DNA of 64,000 nucleotides from the NCBI GenBank assembly GCA_002369515.1, contig DFFM01000041.1, positions 5,901 through 69,900 on the forward strand, read 5' to 3'. Shown here piece after piece: positions 33,790 through 43,100 of this stretch. Made by a program: the position numbers and the translations under genes. Position 1 is the first letter of the stretch. Each line of letters starts with the position of its first letter. A model generated the notes under the pieces. That model was not told the DNA's origin. It was given only the letters and a program-made list of their open reading frames with translations, and made no database searches. Origin of the DNA: Prevotella sp. UBA3776 (GTDB taxonomy: Bacteria; Bacteroidota; Bacteroidia; Bacteroidales; Bacteroidaceae).

Positions 33790-35499
33790 ATGAAGAAATC
33801 TGTTCTTCTGCTCTTGTTGTTCTCCCTGATGGTTCCCACCGTGGCACAACAGAAGAAAAATGCCAACAAGCAGAAAGCCAAAACCACCCATGTAGCCAAA
33901 CCCGCCGCCAAGAGTCAAACCGCCAAGGGAAAGACTGCAAACTCGAAGCAGAATGGCACGGCCTCAAAGGGCAAAGTGCAAACCGCCAAGGCGACCAGTG
34001 CAAAGAAGAAAGGGAAAACACAAAGCTCAAAGTCGAAAGGACAAAATTCGAAGACACCCGTCTATACCAACGAGAACATCAAGGGACTGCAAAACCAGCG
34101 GGCAGCCATACAGAAGAAAATAAAAGAGCAGCAGCAACTGCTCAGCGCCAACCGTGCAGACGTGAAGAAACGGTTGCAGGACCTGCAAGTGATCAACACC
34201 GAGATAGGCAACCGGCAGCGTACCATCGACACCATACAGAGCGACATCAAGCACATTGACGGCAACATCAGCCTGCTGCAGACCCAGCTCAAAACGCTCG
34301 AGGAACAGCTCAAGGAGCGAAAGGCCAAGTATGTGCGCAGTATGCGCTACATGGCCCGGCACCGCACCATCCAGGACCAGCTGATGTTCATCTTCAGTGC
34401 AAAGAATCTCACACAGATGCACCGTCGGTTGCGTTTTGTGCGCGACTATGCCTCCTACCAGAAGGCTCAAGGCGAAATGGTGAAGGCCAAACAGCAGCAG
34501 ATAGACGACAAGCACAAGCAACTGCAAGCCGTCAAGGGCCAGAAGCACACCTTACTTAATAAAGGAAAGAAGGAACAGGCCCAACTCACCACCCAGCAGG
34601 AAGAACAGCAGAAGGTGGTGACATCGCTGCAGAAACAGCAGAAAACCATTCAGGCCGTCATCGACGAGCAACAGAAGAAAGACGCCGCCCTGAACGCAGA
34701 GATTGATCGGCTGATAGCCGAGGAAGTGGCCAAGGCTCGCGCCCGTGCCGAGGCCGAGGCGCGCAAGAAAGCCGCCGAGGAGGAGGCAGCCCGCAAGCGG
34801 CGCGCCGAAGAGCTGGCGCGCAAGAAAGCTGAGGCTGAGGCCGCAGCCAGAGAGAATGCCCGCCGTGTAGAGGAGGCCCGCAAAGCTGAGGCCAAGGCCA
34901 AGGAGGAGGCTCGCAAGGCTGCCCGACGCGACGCTGCCGCCAAGGCACGTGCCGAGCAACGGGCGCGCGAGGCCGAGGCTGCCCGATTGGCCGCCGAGCG
35001 CAAGGCGCGGGTGGAGAAAGAACGCCATGAACACGAACTGGAAACGGCCCGTACCGAGCGCGAAGAGAGCCTGAAGTTCAGCAGTGAGGACCGCCGACTG
35101 AGTGGCAACTTTGCCAGCAACAAAGGCCGGCTGCCCATGCCCATTACAGGCGGCTACCGCATTGTGAGCCACTTTGGGCAGTACAATGTGGAGGGGCTGC
35201 ACAACGTGCGACTCGACAACAAGGGCATCAACATTCTCGGACAGGCCGGAGCCCAGGCCCGTGCCGTGTTCGACGGCGAGGTGAGCGCCATTTTCGGTTT
35301 TGCCGGTTCGTGGGTGGTGATGGTTCGCCACGGCAGCTACATCTCGGTGTATTGCAATCTGCGGTCGGTCAGCGTCAGCAAGGGACAGAAAGTGAGCACA
35401 CGCCAAGTGCTCGGCCCCTTGGCTTCCGACAATATGATGCAGTTTCAGCTTCGGCGCGAAACGGCCAAGCTCAATCCTGAGCAGTGGCTGAAGAGATGA
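33790..35499 (+). CDS. EnvC-like murein hydrolase activator (degenerate M23 domain)
   Basis: 569 aa from MKKSVLLLLLFSLMVPTVAQ (signal peptide); an upstream in-frame start at 33766 is less likely. Residues 25-95 are Lys/Ala/Ser-rich, followed by two long coiled coils (about 100-310 and a run of AEARKKAAEEEAARKRRAEE type, 315-430), then a LytM/M23 fold from MPITGGYRIVSHFGQYN. The zinc ligands are missing: the HxxxD motif reads GLHNVRLDNKGINI and the HxH position reads MQFQLR. It is therefore probably an amidase activator like E. coli EnvC, not an enzyme. A repeat hairpin lies just behind it. Confidence 0.9.
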   Translation: MKKSVLLLLLFSLMVPTVAQQKKNANKQKAKTTHVAKPAAKSQTAKGKTANSKQNGTASKGKVQTAKATSAKKKGKTQSSKSKGQNSKTPVYTNENIKGLQNQRAAIQKKIKEQQQLLSANRADVKKRLQDLQVINTEIGNRQRTIDTIQSDIKHIDGNISLLQTQLKTLEEQLKERKAKYVRSMRYMARHRTIQDQLMFIFSAKNLTQMHRRLRFVRDYASYQKAQGEMVKAKQQQIDDKHKQLQAVKGQKHTLLNKGKKEQAQLTTQQEEQQKVVTSLQKQQKTIQAVIDEQQKKDAALNAEIDRLIAEEVAKARARAEAEARKKAAEEEAARKRRAEELARKKAEAEAAARENARRVEEARKAEAKAKEEARKAARRDAAAKARAEQRAREAEAARLAAERKARVEKERHEHELETARTEREESLKFSSEDRRLSGNFASNKGRLPMPITGGYRIVSHFGQYNVEGLHNVRLDNKGINILGQAGAQARAVFDGEVSAIFGFAGSWVVMVRHGSYISVYCNLRSVSVSKGQKVSTRQVLGPLASDNMMQFQLRRETAKLNPEQWLKR

Positions 35500-35500
35500 T

Positions 35501-35608
35501 AGGAGTTAAGAGTTAGGAGTTAGGAGTTAAGAGTTAGGAGTTAAGAATTTGGCACAAAAAAAGGAGTTAAGAAAACTCCTAACTCCTAATTCCTAACTCC
35601 TAACTCCT
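35501..35608. repeat. Heptamer arrays in opposite orientation forming a long hairpin
   Basis: Seven AGGAGTT-type heptamers (35501-35549) face five AACTCCT heptamers (35574-35608), the exact reverse complement unit. They fold into a stem of about 35 bp around TGGCACAAAAAAA. The structure fills the gap between two convergent genes (stops at 35499 and 35610) and probably acts as a bidirectional terminator. Same unit as 11795 and 13227. Confidence 0.85.
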
Positions 35609-35609
35609 A

Positions 35610-38600
35610 CTAGTTGTCGATGACCACTTTTTGGCCATTCACAATGTAGATGCCCTTTGGCAGTGAGCTGGGTTGGTTCGGGTCGAACGCCACCTTGCGG
35701 CCTTGCAAATCGTAAACAGACTTGTCGCTTGATGTCTTGATGTTGCTGATGCCGGTGGCTTGATGGTCTTCATCCATTTCGTCGTTGATGTAGATGGCAA
35801 TCTTGGCGTTCTTGTCCATTTCTCCATTGTAGGTCAGATAGCATCTGAAGGGAGGAATATAGCCGTTAGGATTGCTGTAGTAGTAGAATCCCAGTGTGCC
35901 TTTGCTGTTGAATCCCAGTGTAAGGATGCTTCCCTGGTTGGAGTCAGACTGATAGACGTCCAAACCATAAGAATAGCCACCGCGTCCGTTGGCGCCGATG
36001 GATGTACCCTGCAGCCAGTTCTCGTATTTGTTGACATCGGGCACGGTTCCCACGTATGGTTCAAGCCGGTAGATGCCTGCGTTCTCGGCCTTGATGATGA
36101 CGGGAGTGGTGAGCGGAAGCAGGTTGTTCATGCGTTTCAACTCCACTTCGGTGGTCGTCTCGTCGAATTGGTAGTCGCTGGTCTTGTTTACGCGATAGGC
36201 TTTCAGCCCATTGGGCAACTTGGTGGCAAATCCAATGTACATGGTAGCCCACTTGGCATTGGTCACCTGCAGGGGGAAGTAGCGGTGGAGCTTGCCCTCT
36301 TCTTGATAGGTCCGCCACAGGGGCTGCGAGAGGTATTCTTTCATGACGACACCGTCGAACATTCCACCATTCGACTCGTCGTAAGTATTGTCGTAGGTGC
36401 CGTCGTTGACGTGGATGTCCATCATGGTTCCGTTGTCGCAGTCCCAGTGGACGATGCTCTCGTCGTTGCTGAGTACAGGGGCTGTTCCCGTAGGCTTGGG
36501 GTTGTCAAAATAAATGTCGTTCAGCACGGGGATGCGGTAGAAAGCATGGTCGTAGATTACGCCAATGGGGCCGCTGATGGTGATTTCGCTTTCGCCGCGT
36601 CCGGCTGGATAGGCAACCAAGTCGTTGGTGCCCGCTGTGAAGAGTGCATTGTCGCGAATGCTGAACGCTTCGTTTCGGGGCGACACTTGGATTTCCGTCA
36701 ACGAATTGCCGTCGAAAGCGCCTTCTGCAATGGTTCCCGTTGTGGAAGGAATCTCCACTGTCTTCAGGCTGCTGCAACCGTCAAATGCTCCGGGGTTGAT
36801 GGTGGACAACTGCTTGGGCAGCTCCACTTCGCTGAGTTGGTCGAGATCGGAAAGGATACCGTTGCCCAGTGTCTTGATGCCAGTGAAGTAGCGCATTTCG
36901 GGGAACTGCTCCACGCCAAGCTCCTTGGCATAGTTGTTGAACTGACGTCCTTGGGGCGTTGCTTTCGTCTCGTAGGCATTGCGCAGTGTCACCACTTCGC
37001 CATCGCTCTTTCCAAACACCTTTAGCCATGCTGACTCGCACTTGGGATCCTTGAACTCTATGCCTACGGTGCCCTCGGGTTTAGTGTCTATCTGCATCAC
37101 TCGCAGGGCTTTGGTCGATTGGCTTTTGGCGGTGATGGTCTGTGCGGAGATAAACTCGGTACCACTGCTCATGGGAGTGGCGGCTCCGCAGTCGAGGATA
37201 AGGTCGATGTATGTGTCGCCATTGCTGGCGGTCCAGGTGACATTTTCGGTGGGGAACTCGAAAATTTTCGTCACACTGCCTGCGCGGTCGCCCTCGGCAA
37301 AATGCACGGGCATGGACAGGATGTCGCCATAAGGCGTGTCGGCAAACTGGCGGAGCATGGGGTAGCGCCCTTTCTCGTGTTGCCAAGCTGCCTGGTCGGT
37401 GAAGATGTCGCCATTGATAAGCTCAGAGGTATTGTGCTCGCCACGATTATTTGTTGATTGGAAGTCTGTTGTCATTTGCTGCCGGTCGAAGTACCAGGTC
37501 TGGGCTTCAATTTCGGTTTCTGAGTTATCGGAGAGGATTCCCACGCCTCTGCGGCTAGTGAAATTCTCAACCTTGCCTGTCGATACGCAGCGTAGGATAT
37601 GGCCAACAGGGCTGCCGGTGATGCCTCCGCCACTGCCTGCCTTTTGGGGCTTATGGACACCTGTGCCTATGCCGTATTCCACGTGGACGCAGGCATAGCA
37701 GTCCTCAATGGTGCCACAGTGGTTATAGACGGGGTCGTAAGCTCCTCTGCTTTTACTCCATGACACCTCGAAGTTGATTTCCCTGGAACCACCTACGAGG
37801 CCGCCGTTGTTAGTATTGCCATCGACGGCACCGTGGACCATGCAACGGCGGATGGTGGCCTCGCCTGTCATCACAGCGCACAGAATGCCAATGAAATTGG
37901 TGGCACTGATGTAGCTGTCAACAATGGCAAGGTCGTGGACATTGCCGCTGAGAAGGTTGAAAAGTCCTGCGCCGGTCACGGTAGAGTAATAGGTGAACGT
38001 TTCGTTATTAGAGCCAGGGCCAGTCTTGCTGATGGTGGCCGACTTGCTGGACGTGACATACATGCCATAGATGGTCTTGCCGTTGCCGTCGAGGTTGGCG
38101 TGCCACTCCACAGGTGTCCATTTACGGGCTCCGCTTTTCACCGACTCGTCGGATTGAATGAGGTGCTGGTTCATGAAGATGTCATTGACCAAGCGGAAAT
38201 AAGCGCCCTCCCTGTTCTTGGTGGGGTCGGCTGCAGCCTTGACCAGTTGCGATACGTTCTGGATGAGATAAGGTGTGTTTTGCGTACCGTCGCCGGCGAA
38301 GATGTCATTGGGTTCATCGTCGTTCCATTCCACGCCGTAGGCAACGTCGAGGTGAATGGTGCGGGTGAGGCTGGAGGCAATGTGGGTGACGGTGAGTTCG
38401 GTTTGGCCTGGGTCGAGCGGCTGGACATGAAACGGGTCGTCCTCCTTGTCGAATTCCAGGAAAGAGGCGTCGTTGGGCAGCGTGAAGCGGGCCAACTCAC
38501 CCACGCCCGGCTGGTTGCTCACCAAGGGTGCCAGCGTGAAGGGTGTTGTGATGTAGTAGGCACTGAAGCTGGTGCTCTTCTTGCCTTCGCTGATATAGAA

Positions 38601-40130
38601 CGGGATGGAGGCCAGAATGAAATTGTCCTTAAAGGCCACTTCCTGGTTGTTGTGGTCAAGCGCATAGTTCTTCATCATGTCGCGGGGCATGATGTAGCAG
38701 TACTCGTAACCGACGTGCTCGCCCTCCACCTCTTGACTGGCCAGTTCCCTGGTCAGTTTGGTTTCAACCCCATTCAGTGTTCCCGATGAGCAGGCAGGCA
38801 GCCCGCACATGTTTTTGTCAACAAACACATCGTTGAAAGCCCGGCTCTCGTTGAAGAAGCCGATAGCATTGTCACTGGAAGTTGTTGAGCAGTTGCCCAC
38901 TATCGAGCCATAGTTCATTGAGCCAAGCTGTGTCTTGTCGTATTTGAATGTACCTGCAAAAGTGCATTGGGTAATATACGCACTGCACTGCGTGTTGTTG
39001 CTGTTTTCGAGAAGACCTATTAAGCCTCCCACATTGGTGTCTTGTCCGTTTTTTAACTCTATGCCGCCACTTGCAAAACAGTCGGTAAAGGTAACAGGAC
39101 TCAACACGAATCCTGTCAGGCCACCAACCAACCCCGTTCCAGAAATAGAAACAGCCGATGAACAGTGTTCAATGTTTGCAGACTGCAGATAGCCGAACAA
39201 CCCTCCCATAAAGGGGCGGTCGGCATCGGCTGGGGCCGTAATGGAGCCAGAAGCCGAACAATAGGCAAAGACAGCTTTATTGTCGGCAAAGCATTCGCCT
39301 ATCAGTCCTCCTGCCCTTACTCCTGAATACGAATCGACGGTGATTTCAGTACTGGCGTGGCAGTCTTCCACGAACACGGTACTCTCATCCAAATTATAGT
39401 TCACACCGTTGTATTTGCCTACCATGCCACCACACATGTGCCCGCCGAGGATGCCTGTAACCGTGCAATGACGGAACACGCAACCAGCAGCCAACCCTAC
39501 AAGACCTCCCGTGATGCCATTGCCGTCAGACGGTTGCATAATACGCACGTTAGTGGCTGTGCAATTCTCAATGGTTATAGTAGAATTGGAATCTATCATT
39601 CCACAAAGGCTACCGGCCGCGAAATCTCTACTGATTTGAAAATCCACATCAGAAAAGCGAGCGCCACTAATACTTTGATTCAGTATTTCGAAAAGTCCGA
39701 AGTGATAGGGACCGTTCCAACGGTTGCCTACAGCCCGGATGGTCATTCCCTTGATGAAATGCTCACCCTTAAACTTTACTGTTCCTTTGAACGTTTCTCC
39801 TATGGGCACCCAGTTCAGCGTCTGCTCCTGGCCGTCAACCACTTTCTGCTTTCCCAAGTCAATGTTTGCATTCGACAGGTCGAAGAGGAAGTGATTCCCC
39901 TCATACGACATATTGTTAACATTCACATTATACGTCAGTAATGCCAACTGCTCAGGGGTGTTAATCACATAAGGAGCAGACTGTGAGCCACTACCTCCGC
40001 CAAAACTACTGGCCTTGGCCTCATACCACGTGGGGCCGTCGATGCCTGTCACCTGGGTGTAGGCCTCTGCATGGAGGCAGCAAAGCACGGCGAGTGTGCA
40101 TGCTGCGATTATCTTACCGATTGTCTTCAT
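35610..40130 (-). CDS. Large secreted GLUG/LRR protein with T9SS-type tail
   Basis: 1506 aa. Signal peptide MKTIGKIIAACTLAVLCCLHAEAY. Residues about 40-460 carry GLUG-like repeats (GGLVGLAAGCVFRHCTVTG, GGLFGYLQSANIEHCSS, GGLTGFVLSPVTFTDCFASG) and a second GLUG block lies near 720-870. Residues about 1080-1230 contain BspA-type LRR_5 units (LPKQLSTINPGAFDGCSSLKTVEIP). The end, SVYDLQGRKVAF...LPKGIYIVNGQKVVIDN, is a Bacteroidota C-terminal sorting tail. An adhesive or glycan-contacting surface role is likely; the ligand is unknown. It is 21 bp behind the next larger gene and so in its operon. Confidence 0.85.
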   Translation of the reverse strand: MKTIGKIIAACTLAVLCCLHAEAYTQVTGIDGPTWYEAKASSFGGGSGSQSAPYVINTPEQLALLTYNVNVNNMSYEGNHFLFDLSNANIDLGKQKVVDGQEQTLNWVPIGETFKGTVKFKGEHFIKGMTIRAVGNRWNGPYHFGLFEILNQSISGARFSDVDFQISRDFAAGSLCGMIDSNSTITIENCTATNVRIMQPSDGNGITGGLVGLAAGCVFRHCTVTGILGGHMCGGMVGKYNGVNYNLDESTVFVEDCHASTEITVDSYSGVRAGGLIGECFADNKAVFAYCSASGSITAPADADRPFMGGLFGYLQSANIEHCSSAVSISGTGLVGGLTGFVLSPVTFTDCFASGGIELKNGQDTNVGGLIGLLENSNNTQCSAYITQCTFAGTFKYDKTQLGSMNYGSIVGNCSTTSSDNAIGFFNESRAFNDVFVDKNMCGLPACSSGTLNGVETKLTRELASQEVEGEHVGYEYCYIMPRDMMKNYALDHNNQEVAFKDNFILASIPFYISEGKKSTSFSAYYITTPFTLAPLVSNQPGVGELARFTLPNDASFLEFDKEDDPFHVQPLDPGQTELTVTHIASSLTRTIHLDVAYGVEWNDDEPNDIFAGDGTQNTPYLIQNVSQLVKAAADPTKNREGAYFRLVNDIFMNQHLIQSDESVKSGARKWTPVEWHANLDGNGKTIYGMYVTSSKSATISKTGPGSNNETFTYYSTVTGAGLFNLLSGNVHDLAIVDSYISATNFIGILCAVMTGEATIRRCMVHGAVDGNTNNGGLVGGSREINFEVSWSKSRGAYDPVYNHCGTIEDCYACVHVEYGIGTGVHKPQKAGSGGGITGSPVGHILRCVSTGKVENFTSRRGVGILSDNSETEIEAQTWYFDRQQMTTDFQSTNNRGEHNTSELINGDIFTDQAAWQHEKGRYPMLRQFADTPYGDILSMPVHFAEGDRAGSVTKIFEFPTENVTWTASNGDTYIDLILDCGAATPMSSGTEFISAQTITAKSQSTKALRVMQIDTKPEGTVGIEFKDPKCESAWLKVFGKSDGEVVTLRNAYETKATPQGRQFNNYAKELGVEQFPEMRYFTGIKTLGNGILSDLDQLSEVELPKQLSTINPGAFDGCSSLKTVEIPSTTGTIAEGAFDGNSLTEIQVSPRNEAFSIRDNALFTAGTNDLVAYPAGRGESEITISGPIGVIYDHAFYRIPVLNDIYFDNPKPTGTAPVLSNDESIVHWDCDNGTMMDIHVNDGTYDNTYDESNGGMFDGVVMKEYLSQPLWRTYQEEGKLHRYFPLQVTNAKWATMYIGFATKLPNGLKAYRVNKTSDYQFDETTTEVELKRMNNLLPLTTPVIIKAENAGIYRLEPYVGTVPDVNKYENWLQGTSIGANGRGGYSYGLDVYQSDSNQGSILTLGFNSKGTLGFYYYSNPNGYIPPFRCYLTYNGEMDKNAKIAIYINDEMDEDHQATGISNIKTSSDKSVYDLQGRKVAFDPNQPSSLPKGIYIVNGQKVVIDN

Positions 40131-40151
40131 GTTGTTTTGAATGTATGTTGG

Positions 40152-43100
40152 TTAGAATTTGAATTTCAAAATGTCTTTGCCAGTGCTGAGCACATACACG
40201 TCGTGCTGTTTCAGCGGAACAAAGATGGTTTCGGCCGTCGCGGGCTCGCTGTAGATGGCCACGCCTGCGGAATTGAACACGCGCACACGGGTTCCTTCTG
40301 CCTCTCCCTCTGCCGAGAGCGCCTGGCGGACAGGCAGTCCGCTGATGCGCACACCGCCTTCCTCGTTGGTGATGCGTATGTTGAGACGCGCCTTCTGTTC
40401 GTCGAAACGCACAGGGTTGATGGCGGTCGGGTCGTTGCTGGGCTGCAGGATGACGTAGTGGATGTTGTCGCTGTAGCTGGCGTTGTTGACAAGCGGATTC
40501 TGGCCCGCTGCCTGCTTGGTGTCGTAGATGTGTGCCGAGAGATAAGCATCGGTGGTTTCCACCACGCCTTCGGCCCGGATGGTGGCATAAGCCTTGCGTA
40601 CGCCTCCGAAGCTGTGGAAGTCGGATGAACGAACCACGGTGATGGCTCCGTCGGTCAGTGGCACAGGATAGGCTGGATGGGCATAGACACCCACATGCAC
40701 TTCGTTGTCGGGGTTGAGTCCACGCGTAGAGCGGTCAATCAGCTCAACGGTGAAGATGTTCACGCCGTCTTCAATGCCTTGTCCGATAAGTCGCATCTCG
40801 ATGTTTTCCATGACGACGCGACGGGGCGCAGTCTGTTTGAGCTGTCGCAGCAGGCTGACATTCTTGCGGCGGGCATGCATGGATGCGCGGAATACGTTGT
40901 CATAATCGACAAGTACCTTGGTGGAGAGATAGCCATCGAAGTTGTCGAGCGGATATTCAACCACGAAGTTGCGGCTCTGCATGGGTGGGACGTAGGAGTT
41001 GTCGATTGAGTAATCATGTCCGTTGAGCGACACCGTGACGTGGTTGATGGTTGATGTGCCAGTGTTGATGACGTTGATTTCCACGGGCATGGTGCTGCTG
41101 CCGAGGAGCGATGTCCGCGAGAAGCAAACCTCGTAGCGGAAACTGTTGGTGAAGTAGCGTTCGCTCTGCACGATGACGGCTTCGTCGGTTTCAGTGTCGG
41201 CCAGTGAATAGACCACTTTGATGTGTTGGTCGTCAAGGAATCCGTCGAAATCCATCATGAACAGTTCGTCGGTTTCAGCACCCAGCGTGAGGGGCGCGGT
41301 GATGCGCATGGTGGGGTCGAGGGCTATGCGCGATGCGTTGAGCATCAAGCGGGTTTTGCCCGTGTCCTTTGATGAGCCCTCGGTGCCGTGGGCGGTGTTG
41401 TTCATTTCTGTCCAGAGCACGGCAAAGTCGTTGAGACGGTTGGCCGAACGGTCGCAGACGATCTTCACCAGTTCGGGCGTACAGAAGTTGGCGCCCAGGT
41501 CGTTGCCGGCCAAACCGTTGCCCTGTCCGTCCATGTTGAGTGTCTTGACGTAGATGTCGCGCAGGGTGTCGTTCTTGGCATAGAGCATGGCAATGACGGC
41601 ATGCTCACCCACGCGGTTCATGAAGAAACGCATCGGCTGGATGTTCTCGCTGGTTCGAGTCACCACCTTGGTTTCAAGTGGCACGGATGCGTAGCTGAAC
41701 TTTCGGGTGCGCTTTTCCGGATCGAGAAGGTTTTCAGTGATGTTGGTGCCAACGAGCACGGTGTCGTTGCGCATCATGAGGTCGTACTGGGCGATTGTGT
41801 GGGTGGCGTCGAGCTTCTGTATCTGTATGGGCGCGCTCCAAATCTTTCCATTGTAGATGGAGAGCATCAGGCTTCCGTCAAGATAGGTGTTGTAGTACTC
41901 GTTGTCTGCCACATCGGCCCTGTTGAGAGTCTTGATTTGTCCGTGTTGCCAGACGCAGGCTGCATGTCCGTCGTCTTGCATGGTCACGATGGGCTTGGCG
42001 TCCACTTCACCTGGGTTGTGGGCGATGACCATGTTTTTCCACGCTCCGCCTTCGGTGCGCATGTTGGCCATGATGCGTTGCTGCTGGCCCAACTTGGTGG
42101 CAGCCTCCACGTCGTTGTCGGTGTTGAGTTCGCTTTCGCTCACCGGGCGTGTCATTTCTTCATAGACCACGATTTCGTGCTTGCCGCGCTTTGAGCGCAT
42201 GTGGTTGGAAGCCTTCAGCCCTTTGTTGGAGAGCGAGGTGGTGGTGCCCGTCGCTGTGTTGAGCACTGCTATGTTGTCATCGTTGTAGTCAGAGGCTTTG
42301 CCCATGTCGTTATAGACGATGGTGTTCTCGTCCAGATAGTGGGGGTTGGCATTGCTGGTCACGTCGGTGACAATGGTTTTCCCGAAGTCGGTGTCTTCGG
42401 GATTCGAGATGGCTTTGCGTATGCGCGAGGAGTGGCGCAGATAGCGTGGAGATTTCATTGGCCCGAAGTTGTTGGGTTCGGGTGTCCAAAGGGCGTTGCC
42501 CTGAAGTTCTTCGTTGTGAGTTTCGAAGAATGCATTCTTGGCACCGGCCGTCGGGGCCCAGTAGGGATACTTCTCGTGGAAGGGGTTTCGGTTGTCGGCA
42601 TAGGGAAAAAGCCATCTGCCACCCAAATGCGTCTCGGCACGTGCCTGGCCTGTAAGCAAGACCGAGCGTATGGAAGCGTAGGCTTCGAGTATGCCTATGC
42701 CGAGCACCATGCCTCCAAAGTCGTGGTGGCTGCGATAGTCGGTTCCATATCCGAAACCGGCGGCCACCTTCAGTCCGGCGCGCACACCAGCTTGGAGATG
42801 AAGGAACGGGTTGGGGGGTGTGTGCAGTTCAATGGCTGCTCCTGTCTTCATCTTTCCCGTCATGGTGAGGAGGAATCCCCAGCCATCTACGTCGTAGCCC
42901 ACATCCTTGTCTGCCCAGTTCTTCACAGAGAAGTCGAGGTCGAAGCCTGCCGACCACACAGCGGTGGCCGAAATGAGATTAAACTTGCTCAGGTATTTGC
43001 TGATCCATTCTCCGGGTTTCCCCAGTTTTCCGGCTATCACGTCGATGTAGTTCGGGATGCCCAAACCATAGGAATAGGTTATTTTCCCTCCACCTTCAGA

